From assembly GCA_002317295.1 (NCBI GenBank), contig DCIY01000020.1:1-51517 (forward strand): a DNA stretch of 51,517 nt. The letters run 5' to 3'. The position numbers were made by a program, and so were the translations under genes. Each line of letters starts with the position of its first letter. Position 1 is the first letter of the stretch. Under the pieces are notes generated by a model. That model saw only the letters and a list, made by a program, of their open reading frames with translations, had not been told where the DNA came from and ran no database searches. This stretch comes from Bacteroidales bacterium UBA1714 (GTDB lineage: Bacteria; Bacteroidota; Bacteroidia; Bacteroidales; Paludibacteraceae). This document shows positions 1 to 7,045 of the stretch, piece after piece.

Positions 1-252
1 GGTTAAATTTAAGGAGCGACTATATTACATATTTTTGGTGGGTATCGACTCTTCAAAATACGACAAAATGACAAAATGGCAAAGTCCGATTTTGCGTTCT
101 TTAAGATTCCATGAACCATTAACCATTCACTGTTCACCATTACCCAAAGCACCCCATAGTATGACCATAGTGAGACGATAACGACTCTTTGGTGTTTTCC
201 CTTCTTTAAGATTAGCTTCCGCCCTTAGGGCGTGCATTAAAGCCGCAAGGTT
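1..252. other. Intergenic left edge, no gene seen
   Basis: I see no convincing coding region here. It holds four 7-bp words at 114-141 (AACCATT twice, then CACTGTT and CACCATT), the same words that fill the gaps near 2.7 and 3.7 kb, and a perfect small hairpin CGCCCTTAGGGCG at 220-232. A second weak hairpin (AAAGCC, loop GCAA, GGTTTT) at about 239-254 overlaps the stop codon of the minus-strand lactonase-like gene and may help end its transcript. Confidence 0.6.
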
Positions 253-1383
253 TTATATATGAAACCAACTGTGGTGAATCACCTTCACCCGACACTCTTT
301 CACACACACGGGACGTGGCATCTCGATGCGTTGCTCGCTCTTTTGTAACAATCCCGTTTGAGCATAGCGCCGATAGATCTCTACACAATTCTCGTCTTTA
401 CAGGCACACAACATATACCGACCACTTTGAGTAATCATAATGCTGCGCGGATGCTTGCCCGTGGGCTGATAACCCACCTGCCGAATCATCCCCGAAAAAC
501 TATCGACCTTATAAATGGCAATACCATCGCCCTGCAACCGATTGGTCGCATATAGACATTGCCCATCGGGCGAGAGTTGGATATCTCCGCTTCCGTGAGC
601 ACCCAAACTGTCACACACCACCTCTTGTATGGCCGTTAACTTCCCGTCTTGATAATCCCACACCACAATAGTTCCGCTGATTTCGTTAATCAGATACGCC
701 TTGTTGTTTCTACCCCAAACCATGTGACGAGGACCTGAACCCGGAGTCAAATCAATATCTTTGCGTTCAAGATGATACAGTAACTTGTCATTTCCTTTCT
801 CGCGCAGCGGGTACATGTGCAATTGGTCTGTGCCCAAATCGGTGGCAATCACATATTGATGATCCGGAGTCCAACTGATACAATGTACATGAGACTGATC
901 CTGACGCCCCGCTACCGGACCATGACCCGTGTAAGCAAAACTCTTTTCTCCCTGTTGCAGCATCGCATTCAAAGGGTGGATATACAAGATGCTCATGCTG
1001 CCGGCCTCATAATTGGCCGTCACGGCAAAACGTTGGGTAGGATCCACACTGATATAACAGGGACCTGCGTTACAGGATTTAAAATCAATCTGCTCCAACT
1101 CATTGGACGTCTGACGAATCACATACACGCCCGAATTTAACTCGTCCCGCTCACTCACGGCATATATCGTACGTCCGGTGCTGCTGATGATAAAGTACGA
1201 TGGGTTGACCAACCCGCTCAATTGGGCATAGTCATACACTTCACCATTTCGTTCATCGAGTACAAAACTACGCAGACACGTGTCCTCACTGCTGCCATAA
1301 CTGCTCACCAGTATTGTTGTTTTATCCTTAGAGCAGGATAAAAGCATGCCTAAAATAATTACAAAGGAAAAAAGTTGTTTCAT
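253..1383 (-). CDS. Beta-propeller lactonase family lipoprotein
   Basis: A 376-residue protein resembling the 6-phosphogluconolactonase (Pgl/YbhE) seven-bladed beta-propeller family. The N-terminus is a lipoprotein signal with a lipobox ending at Cys17 (LLSC), so it is probably anchored in the periplasm or outer membrane, unlike cytosolic Pgl. Family-type segments are visible: SYGSSEDT near the N-terminus, a middle region with HVHCISWTPD, then GPRHMVWG and HGSGDIQLSPDGQCLYATNR typical of propeller blades. The true substrate is unknown; secreted members are often only annotated as lactonase or YncE-like. It is transcribed from a consensus promoter at 1454-1485, and its 5' leader holds two GC hairpins. 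It is divergent from the five-gene secreted-protein operon. Family call is solid; enzymatic activity is inference. Confidence 0.85.
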   Translation of the reverse strand: MKQLFSFVIILGMLLSCSKDKTTILVSSYGSSEDTCLRSFVLDERNGEVYDYAQLSGLVNPSYFIISSTGRTIYAVSERDELNSGVYVIRQTSNELEQIDFKSCNAGPCYISVDPTQRFAVTANYEAGSMSILYIHPLNAMLQQGEKSFAYTGHGPVAGRQDQSHVHCISWTPDHQYVIATDLGTDQLHMYPLREKGNDKLLYHLERKDIDLTPGSGPRHMVWGRNNKAYLINEISGTIVVWDYQDGKLTAIQEVVCDSLGAHGSGDIQLSPDGQCLYATNRLQGDGIAIYKVDSFSGMIRQVGYQPTGKHPRSIMITQSGRYMLCACKDENCVEIYRRYAQTGLLQKSEQRIEMPRPVCVKECRVKVIHHSWFHI

Positions 1384-1411
1384 AGGTGCTTTGCGTTGTT
1401 ATCGTTTTCGT

Positions 1412-1451
1412 AAGCCGGAGGCTTTTCGTTATCGTAGCGGACTTGTCCGCT
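1412..1451 (-). repeat. Two word-flanked hairpins in the lactonase leader
   Basis: Hairpin AAGCC-GGA-GGCTT (1412-1424) and hairpin AGCGGACTTGTCCGCT (1436-1451) are separated by TTCGTTATCGT. Read on the minus strand they lie directly after the expected transcription start of the lactonase-like gene. The spacer word TATCGT is the one that separates the hairpins at 43.8 kb, so this belongs to the same intergenic element family. Confidence 0.6.
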
Positions 1452-1453
1452 TG

Positions 1454-1485
1454 CAAAATTAGAACTTTTTTAGGATATACACAAA
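1454..1485 (-). promoter_or_regulatory. Bacteroidota-type promoter of the lactonase-like gene
   Basis: On the minus strand TTTG (1485-1482) is followed by exactly 20 bases and TAATTTTG (1461-1454), matching TTTG-N20-TAnnTTTG, the sigma-ABfr-type promoter. Start of transcription expected near 1450. Confidence 0.75.
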
Positions 1486-1500
1486 TTTTTAAGTGCAAAA

Positions 1501-1532
1501 TTTGCATAATTGTGAAAAAAATAGTAATTTTG
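1501..1532 (+). promoter_or_regulatory. Promoter of the five-gene secreted-protein operon
   Basis: TTTG at 1501-1504, 20 bases, TAATTTTG at 1525-1532. The start would be near 1537, giving a leader of about 90 nt before the ATG at 1628. The leader contains the word-repeat element at 1563-1620. Confidence 0.75.
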
Positions 1533-1562
1533 CAGCGTAATACCGGTGATTATGGCACGAAC

Positions 1563-1620
1563 GCGAAGCTACTATCGTCAACGAAGTGAACAATGATCGT
1601 GAAACAACTATCGTAAAACA
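1563..1620 (+). repeat. Word-repeat element in the operon leader
   Basis: The first 29 bases (1563-1591) match the minus strand at 43726-43698 with 25 of 29 identities and no gaps. Both copies lie in sense orientation shortly upstream of a start codon. Shared words are GCGAAGC, TATCGT and AAGTGAAC; ACTATCGT recurs again near 1607. Confidence 0.6.
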
Positions 1621-1627
1621 TAATTAT

Positions 1628-2116
1628 ATGAAAAAACAAATCATTCTTATCCTCGCCCTGGTTTTACCCTTGTTATCCATGGCTAAATCCCAAGAAAACA
1701 AAGATACCGACAAGTATCGCTATGACCTCGAGTGCGCCGGCAACGGAAGTGCAGGAACCTATCTGGTCAAGGTGTGGAGCTATTCCAAAAAAGCCGATGT
1801 GGCTGAGAATCAATGTCGAAAAAATGCCGTTCATGGCGTCCTATTCAAGGGCTATGGCAGCGGAACTGACTGCATCGGTCAGCGTGCCCTGTTGTCCAAT
1901 CCCGGTGCTGAAACCGAAAATGCCGAATACTTTAAGTCCTTCTTTGCTGACGGTGGTGAGTTCCAAAAATATGCTTCCATCATTGGCGGCACGACTGAAA
2001 CAACCAAAATAGGCAAGGAATATAAGGTGGGCGTCGTAGTCAGCGTGCGCAAGGACGATTTGCGTCGCGCCATGGAGGCTGCTGGTATTCTCCAATCACT
2101 CGGATTCGGTTTTTGA
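1628..2116 (+). CDS. Secreted protein of unknown function, paralog of next gene
   Basis: A 162-residue protein with a cleavable signal peptide (MKKQIILILALVLPLLSMA). I chose the ATG at 1628 because signal peptide hallmarks start there; an upstream in-frame ATG would add 14 polar residues derived from the word-repeat leader. The mature part has no motif I recognise but aligns along its whole length with the next gene: a GTYLVKVW / GTYAIRVF block, a KNAVHGVLFKGYGSG / RKAVQEVIFTGVASG block, then EYFKSFFADGG / DYFNAFFADNG and a final VSVRKDDLRR / VSVDRKALKE block. It is the first gene of a five-gene operon of exported proteins, suggesting an envelope complex. Function unknown. Confidence 0.8.
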   Translation: MKKQIILILALVLPLLSMAKSQENKDTDKYRYDLECAGNGSAGTYLVKVWSYSKKADVAENQCRKNAVHGVLFKGYGSGTDCIGQRALLSNPGAETENAEYFKSFFADGGEFQKYASIIGGTTETTKIGKEYKVGVVVSVRKDDLRRAMEAAGILQSLGFGF

Positions 2117-2162
2117 TGGCCCCAATCTTATTCAGTTACGTACGATCTAATCATTGAAGTCT

Positions 2163-2660
2163 ATGAAAAAACTTTCTTTTTTGGCAGCAGTAGTGATCAC
2201 AATGCTGCTGTCAGGCTGCGGAGCCAAGGTTTCCCAAGCCAATTATAACTACGAGAGTAAGGTACTGTCTGCCAACTATGACGGCACCTATGCCATTCGC
2301 GTCTTTGTGCGTGCACGCAATGCCGCCATCGCTTTCGATGACGGTCAGCGCAAGGCCGTTCAGGAAGTGATATTCACCGGCGTGGCTTCGGGCAACGAGG
2401 GTGTCAGCCGACTTGAACCCCTGTGCTACGACATGAACGCTCAGGCCAAACATGAGGATTATTTCAATGCGTTCTTTGCCGATAACGGCGATTGGAAAAA
2501 GTATGTGTCCCTCAAGGACAAACGTACGGGAACCACCGATTATAACCGCGATGGTAAACAGATGCTCGAACAACTCACCGTTTCCGTCGACCGCAAAGCA
2601 CTGAAAGAGCGTTTGCAAGCCGATGGCATCATTCCCGCCGAAAACCTCTATTCCCTCTAA
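2163..2660 (+). CDS. Lipoprotein of unknown function, paralog of previous gene
   Basis: A 165-residue protein starting at the ATG at 2163 (a TTG three codons upstream is less likely). It has a lipoprotein signal with lipobox LSGC at Cys19. The rest is homologous to the preceding gene, so the pair arose by tandem duplication; this copy gained or kept lipid anchoring whereas the first has a plain signal peptide. Conserved features include the FFADxGxxxKY block and a terminal amphipathic segment. Its stop codon lies inside the first units of a 7-bp array that runs to the next start codon. No known domain recognised; role presumably in the envelope with its operon partners. Confidence 0.8.
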   Translation: MKKLSFLAAVVITMLLSGCGAKVSQANYNYESKVLSANYDGTYAIRVFVRARNAAIAFDDGQRKAVQEVIFTGVASGNEGVSRLEPLCYDMNAQAKHEDYFNAFFADNGDWKKYVSLKDKRTGTTDYNRDGKQMLEQLTVSVDRKALKERLQADGIIPAENLYSL

Positions 2661-2751
2661 CCTCTAACCATTAACCATTAACCATTAACCATTAACCATT
2701 AACCATTTTGCATTTTGCATTTTGCATTTTGAATTCTGAATTCTGCATTAT
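2654..2751 (+). repeat. Heptad array filling the gap between two genes
   Basis: Fourteen consecutive 7-bp units in one register: CCTCTAA x2, CCATTAA x5, CCATTTT, GCATTTT x3, GAATTCT x2, GCATTAT. The first unit carries the TAA stop of the upstream gene (2658-2660), and the last overlaps the ATG of the downstream gene (2750). The sequence drifts from word to word while the period of seven is kept. Confidence 0.85.
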
Positions 2752-3703
2752 GAAAAAATATTTATTTTTTCTTTTATCCGCCCTCTCCCTCTCACTGATG
2801 GGCTACTCTCAGGCCATGAAGCCTGAACTGATGGTTTTCCCTTCGGAAAACTGGTGTATCAACAATGGCTACTATACGGAAGTAACCAATATGGACTATG
2901 TTCAGAAAGTGCCGGACTATCGTGCTGCCCTTCAGGGTAGTATGGACCTCAAAATGGCCATTGCCAAAATCAATGACTTGTTTGCACAACGCGGTTTCCC
3001 ACTCTCTGATCTGGAACAAACCCTCAAGAACATTGAACAGGAACGTGCGGAAGATATGTTGACGCTGTCCAAAAACGGCAACGAACTGTCCGAATCACCC
3101 CTCGATATGATTTCCCGCGTAGCAAAAGCAGATATTATTCTTGAACTCAGTTGGGAAGCCATTGAAAATGGACCCAAAACCGTTCTCACCTATGTGCTGG
3201 AAGCGAAGGATGCCTTTACCGGCAAGAGCCTCGGAGGACCTGCAGGACCCCTGCCAGGTTCCATGTCCGCTTCGCTGCCTGAACTGCTCAACGAGGCCAT
3301 CGTAGCCAATATGGATGAGTTCCAATTGCGTATCCAGGACCACTTCAACGATATGCAAACCAACGGCCGCGAGATTCGTCTCGACATCAAGGTGTTTGCC
3401 AACAACGAGGCCGGCATCGATTTGGAAACGGAGTATGGAGACGAAGAACTCAACGAGATTATCCAACGCTGGATGGTGCAGAATACCGTCAATCGCCGCT
3501 TCACCGCCCGTGACGCCAGCGAAAATCACATCTACTACACCCAGGTGCGTATTCCGCTCTTTGATGACTACGGAGCTCCGATGTCCGCCAACGATTTTGC
3601 CAAGAAACTGCAAAAAGCCCTCAAGAAAGAGCCCTTCAAAATTCCTGCTAAGGTGACACCCAAAGGCCTCGGCCGTGCCGTCATTATCCTCGGCGAAAAA
3701 TAA
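2750..3703 (+). CDS. Secreted conserved Bacteroidales protein (DUF6175-like)
   Basis: A 317-residue protein with a signal peptide (MKKYLFFLLSALSLSLMGYSQ). Start at 2750 is set by this signal and by the heptad array that ends there; upstream in-frame codons are repeat-derived. It resembles, from memory, the DUF6175 family of Bacteroides-type secreted proteins: a segment MVFPSENWCINNGY soon after the signal, a DxMAIAKINDLFAQRGF helix, RVAKADIILELSW and a C-terminal FAKKLQKALKKEPFKIP. The arrangement recalls CsgG/LpoB-like periplasmic domains that act on paralogous partners, but I cannot show that. Third gene of the secreted operon. The DUF assignment is uncertain and the function unknown. Confidence 0.75.
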   Translation: MKKYLFFLLSALSLSLMGYSQAMKPELMVFPSENWCINNGYYTEVTNMDYVQKVPDYRAALQGSMDLKMAIAKINDLFAQRGFPLSDLEQTLKNIEQERAEDMLTLSKNGNELSESPLDMISRVAKADIILELSWEAIENGPKTVLTYVLEAKDAFTGKSLGGPAGPLPGSMSASLPELLNEAIVANMDEFQLRIQDHFNDMQTNGREIRLDIKVFANNEAGIDLETEYGDEELNEIIQRWMVQNTVNRRFTARDASENHIYYTQVRIPLFDDYGAPMSANDFAKKLQKALKKEPFKIPAKVTPKGLGRAVIILGEK

Positions 3704-3731
3704 AACCATTCACCATTCACCATTCACCATT
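3704..3731 (+). repeat. Four heptads exactly filling an intergenic gap
   Basis: AACCATT once and CACCATT three times. The array begins on the base after the TAA stop and ends on the base before the ATG, so the 28-nt gap is nothing but four 7-bp units. Confidence 0.85.
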
Positions 3732-4661
3732 ATGAGAAAATATGCTATTTTCGCTATTATAATGCTCTCTATGAGCCTGATGGCACAAACTGAATACTTA
3801 CCCATTCGTGTCGTTGTGGAACCGATGGCAGAACCATTTCCCGCTACCGCACAGGCACAAGTAGAAAATAAACTGCATCAACTGCTGACCAAAAACGGTA
3901 TCTCCAGCGTCGATGTCGATGGTCAGTTCTTCCTGACCATGCTGGCTGTACCTCAGGATAAGGTTGTTATTCCCGGACCTCCTACCCAAATCGTGGAGAC
4001 GATGGAACTCAACTGCTACATTGCCGATGCCGTCAATAAGATTGTCTTCTCCTCTACTTCCCAAACCGTCAAAGGCGTGGGACAGGGAGAAACACGCGCT
4101 TATATGAGTGCCGTGAACAATATGAAACTCACATCACCCGAAATGGCCCGTTTTATTGAAGAGGGTAAATCCAAAATCATTGCCTACTACGACCACGAGG
4201 CCGACCGCATCATCATGGAAGCCCAGGCGCTGAGCGTTGCGCACAAGTATGAGGAAGCTATCTACCACATCATGGCTATTCCTTCCCAATGTCAGGCGTA
4301 CAACCGTGCCGTGGAGGCTATGGTGCAAATCTTCCGCGATTATCAGGACTATACCTGCCAGCAAAACCTTGCACTGGCTCGCGCTGCATGGGCGGCTGAA
4401 CAAAATAGCTATGGTGCCGCCGCTGCCGGAGAACATCTGGCCAAGATATACCCGGATGCTGCCTGCTATGGAGACGCCATGAACCTGTATGTGGAAATCA
4501 AAACCAAGGTGCTCGACGACTGGAAGTTCCAAATGAAGATGTACCAGGATCAGGTAGACCTGGAGTCGCAACGCATCGAGGCGGCTCGCGCTGTGGGTGT
4601 GGCCTATGGTACACACCAACCCCGAGAACATACGGAGATTGGATTTATTCGCGGGTACTAA
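3732..4661 (+). CDS. Secreted protein of unknown function
   Basis: A 309-residue protein with a signal peptide (MRKYAIFAIIMLSMSLMAQ) and start at 3732, directly after the CACCATT heptads. The N-terminal 100 residues look like a beta-rich domain (YLPIRVVVEPMAEPFP, then VENKLHQLLTKNGISS). From about residue 140 the protein is mostly helical, with an EEAIYHIMAIPSQCQAYNRA stretch resembling a degenerate TPR-like hairpin. Only three bases separate it from the next gene, so the two are co-translated neighbours. I do not recognise a family; an assembly or scaffold role in the envelope is inference from the operon. Confidence 0.75.
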   Translation: MRKYAIFAIIMLSMSLMAQTEYLPIRVVVEPMAEPFPATAQAQVENKLHQLLTKNGISSVDVDGQFFLTMLAVPQDKVVIPGPPTQIVETMELNCYIADAVNKIVFSSTSQTVKGVGQGETRAYMSAVNNMKLTSPEMARFIEEGKSKIIAYYDHEADRIIMEAQALSVAHKYEEAIYHIMAIPSQCQAYNRAVEAMVQIFRDYQDYTCQQNLALARAAWAAEQNSYGAAAAGEHLAKIYPDAACYGDAMNLYVEIKTKVLDDWKFQMKMYQDQVDLESQRIEAARAVGVAYGTHQPREHTEIGFIRGY

Positions 4662-4664
4662 TCT

Positions 4665-5987
4665 ATGAAGCAGTGGCTCTTAACCCTAATCGCACTCGTG
4701 GCTGTGCTGCCTATGGTGGCACAGACAGAGGGTGAATTACGAGAATATCGGCGTAATTCCCTCTCCATGGTGCTGGTGTACCATCCGGAGGACGAATTTG
4801 GAATCAATATCTACGAGGCATTCGATTCGCTTCCCATGCCCGATAAGTACGATGACCACAATGTGGGATATCAACTCATCAATAACCAACAGATAGTCGG
4901 ACTCAAACGCGATACCGGTTTTTACAAAGCCAAGTATGGGCATGTGCTCACCTCTCAGGAGGTGCAAAAAAATGCCCAATATATGGAAGACATGCTCAAT
5001 AAGGCCCAAATAGCCAAACTGATGGTGGCTAAGTGGTTCGGCCTGTCCGGCGATTCTGTCCATACCGCCACCTTCAATACCGACCTTATCCAACAACGCG
5101 GTCAGTACAACGCAACCGACGTGGATGTCGAACTGGCCATGCAAACCCTACGCGGTGTGTCCGCTCTGTCTGACGCCGGAGAAGAACTCATCGCCAATAC
5201 CTTCCTACTTGTCAATGATATCACCTATGTTACCGCCGAAGAAGAGGCTGCGGCGGCCAAAACCAGTATGGCCATAATTGGCGGCTTGATGGACGCATTC
5301 TTAGGCGGAGATACCGGCAAAGCGCTCGCTGCGGCTACCGGAGCCATTGCTGACAGCTTTACGGGCTTTAATGTCAAAACCCACAGTTACCTCTTCCAAC
5401 TCGTGTGGAACGATTCTGTCCAATCCACCTTCTACAAGCACCAATATACCTCTCGACCCGACAGCAACAAGATAATGGCGTTTCTTCGCGATGAAACAAC
5501 CTACCGCCTCAAGTATGTGGCCCATGAGTATGAGTATGATAAAAAATCGACGCTCAAGGGCCAATATGACCGAAAGGAACTGGTCAAAACGATCTGCGCC
5601 CGCTCTATGGATAAGAACATCGTGGCACTGGCTAAACAATACGAGGACTTTAAGGTTAAAACACCCGTGTACTCCGTGCTGCGCGATGATAAGGGTAGGG
5701 TAACCGGTTATGCTGCCAAGATTGGACTCAAAGAGGGTATTCAGGAAAATTCGTCCTTTCAGGTGGTGCAACGAATATTTGATCCACAAACCAATAAGAC
5801 CACATATCGCTATGTGGCTACGCTCAAACCGGAAAAGGGAAAGATATGGGATAACCGCTACAATGCCGTCCTCGAACACGGAGCCGGCAGCGATCTGACC
5901 TATACCACATTTAAGAAAGCCTCCGGAGGCGAAATCCTCCCGGGTATGCTGCTTATCGAGGGCAAATATCGCAAGGTAACGGAATAA
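4665..5987 (+). CDS. Secreted protein of unknown function, last gene of operon
   Basis: A 440-residue protein with a signal peptide (MKQWLLTLIALVAVLPMVAQ). A glycine/alanine-rich segment near residues 200-225 (AAKTSMAIIGGLMDAFLGGD) could be membrane-active or a loop. The C-terminal quarter looks like a beta domain (TPVYSVLRDDKGRVTGYAAKIGLKEGI and later KIWDNRYN). It lacks an obvious T9SS C-terminal sorting domain. The gene follows its neighbour by three bases and is followed by a strong terminator, closing the operon. I do not recognise a family; the consistent export signals of all five products point to a periplasmic or outer-membrane assembly. Confidence 0.75.
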   Translation: MKQWLLTLIALVAVLPMVAQTEGELREYRRNSLSMVLVYHPEDEFGINIYEAFDSLPMPDKYDDHNVGYQLINNQQIVGLKRDTGFYKAKYGHVLTSQEVQKNAQYMEDMLNKAQIAKLMVAKWFGLSGDSVHTATFNTDLIQQRGQYNATDVDVELAMQTLRGVSALSDAGEELIANTFLLVNDITYVTAEEEAAAAKTSMAIIGGLMDAFLGGDTGKALAAATGAIADSFTGFNVKTHSYLFQLVWNDSVQSTFYKHQYTSRPDSNKIMAFLRDETTYRLKYVAHEYEYDKKSTLKGQYDRKELVKTICARSMDKNIVALAKQYEDFKVKTPVYSVLRDDKGRVTGYAAKIGLKEGIQENSSFQVVQRIFDPQTNKTTYRYVATLKPEKGKIWDNRYNAVLEHGAGSDLTYTTFKKASGGEILPGMLLIEGKYRKVTE

Positions 5988-5993
5988 AACAAC

Positions 5994-6028
5994 AAAAAGA
6001 GGTGCGACATCATCACACCTCTTTTTTA
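5994..6028. terminator. Bidirectional intrinsic terminator
   Basis: Arms AAAAAGAGGTG (5994-6004) and CACCTCTTTTT (6016-6026) pair perfectly around an 11-nt loop. T-rich on both strands, so it can end the five-gene operon and the convergent tRNA-Phe transcript. Confidence 0.85.
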
Positions 6029-6032
6029 TTTG

Positions 6033-6105
6033 TGGTACCTCTTGGAGTTGAACCAAGGACACATGGATTTTCAGTCCATTGCTCTACCACCTGAGCTAAG
6101 GTACC
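6033..6105 (-). tRNA. tRNA-Phe (GAA)
   Basis: A 73-nt cloverleaf on the minus strand folds fully: 7-bp acceptor (GGTACCT/AGGTACC), D arm GCTC/GAGC, anticodon stem ATGGA/TCCAT with loop CTGAAAA (anticodon GAA), T arm CTTGG/CCAAG and discriminator A. CCA is not encoded. It has its own consensus promoter at 6164-6195. Confidence 0.96.
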
Positions 6106-6163
6106 TCGTGCTTTTTCCTGACTTTTCCGATGCCATATTCAGGCGTTCCGGCGAAAAAGCGTG

Positions 6164-6195
6164 CAAAAGTACAACAAATTTTTGACATACACAAA
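6164..6195 (-). promoter_or_regulatory. Promoter of tRNA-Phe
   Basis: Minus strand TTTG (6195-6192), 20 bases, TACTTTTG (6171-6164). The precursor would have a leader of about 55 nt. Confidence 0.7.
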
Positions 6196-6231
6196 TTTTT
6201 AAGCAAAAAAATACAAAAATCCGTCATTTTT

Positions 6232-6891
6232 ATGCAATTATCCGTTATCGCTCGAGCAAAAAATGGATTTACATCCAAATTTGGCATTCCTCGCCAATCA
6301 CGCGAAACCAGCCTCATTCACACGCGTATCGTGTTTGAACCTGAGTTTCGGGATGCCAATATGCTTCGAGGACTCGAATCCTATTCCCACTTGTGGCTCA
6401 TTTGGGGATTCTCCCAATCGCAAGGATGGTCCCCTACAGTCCGACCTCCTCGTTTGGGCGGCAACACGCGGGTAGGGGTGTGGGCTACCCGCTCGCCCTT
6501 TCGACCCAACCCCATAGGCCTCACTTCGGTTCGACTCGAGGCCATCGACCACGGCGATCTGATTGTCACCGGCGCTGACCTGCTCGACGGCACGCCTATC
6601 TATGATATCAAACCCTACCTCTCCTTCTCCGACTCCCATCCGGATGCCCTCAACGGATTTGCTGAGTCAACGAAGGATTATCGCTTACCCGTAGTCTATC
6701 CCGATAATATGCCGCCTATCGATGAAGATACGCTCGCCCAACTCACCGAAATCCTATCCCAGGACCCTCGCCCGGCCTACCAGGATGACCCTTCCCGCGA
6801 GTACGGTCTCGACTATGCCGGTTGGTCCGTTCACTTCGTCGTCCACGACAACGTCGTTCGTGTAGTGCGGTGCGAAGCACCTGTGGTGTAG
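6232..6891 (+). CDS. trmO: tRNA (t6A37-N6) methyltransferase TrmO
   Basis: A 219-residue SAM-dependent enzyme of the TrmO/TsaA/YaeB family, which methylates N6-threonylcarbamoyladenosine at position 37 of some tRNAs. The family core is clear: FGIPRQSRE near the N-terminus, LWLIWGFSQ, then PPRLGGNTRVGVWATRSPFRPNPIGLT-type residues (positions about 68-95), and the DGTPIYDIKPYLSFSD segment. I chose the ATG at 6232 since upstream in-frame codons run through the tRNA-Phe promoter and the family N-terminus begins at MQLSVIARAKNGF. It is monocistronic, convergent with pnp. tsaC, which acts earlier in t6A synthesis, lies at 19.6 kb. Confidence 0.93.
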   Translation: MQLSVIARAKNGFTSKFGIPRQSRETSLIHTRIVFEPEFRDANMLRGLESYSHLWLIWGFSQSQGWSPTVRPPRLGGNTRVGVWATRSPFRPNPIGLTSVRLEAIDHGDLIVTGADLLDGTPIYDIKPYLSFSDSHPDALNGFAESTKDYRLPVVYPDNMPPIDEDTLAQLTEILSQDPRPAYQDDPSREYGLDYAGWSVHFVVHDNVVRVVRCEAPVV

Positions 6892-6910
6892 TACTTTCGC
6901 CTTCTGGAAT

Positions 6911-7009
6911 CTCTAGATCCTCTAGATCCTCTAGAATCTCTAGATCCTCTAGATCTTCTAGATTCTCTAGATTCTCTAGATCTTCTAGATTCTCTAGATC
7001 CTCTAGCCA
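6911..7009. repeat. Eleven 9-bp tandem units after trmO
   Basis: Eleven contiguous units of consensus CTCTAGATC, with changes confined mainly to positions 1, 8 and 9. Each unit carries CTAG, and unit junctions with TCTAGA can self-pair. It sits between the trmO stop and its terminator, so it would be the 3' untranslated region of trmO. Confidence 0.85.
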
Positions 7010-7011
7010 TT

Positions 7012-7043
7012 AAAAAAACGAGGCCATCAGGTCTCGTTTTTTT
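7012..7043. terminator. Shared terminator of trmO and pnp
   Basis: Arms AAAAAAACGAGGCC and GGTCTCGTTTTTTT pair with one G-T wobble around ATCA. A/T tracts on both sides allow use from either strand for the convergent genes. Confidence 0.85.
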
Positions 7044-7045
7044 AT

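Noticed and set aside
6822..7013. Open frame with Arg-Ser repeats after trmO
   Set aside because: It is only a translation of the 9-bp tandem repeat overlapping trmO in another frame; no start signal.
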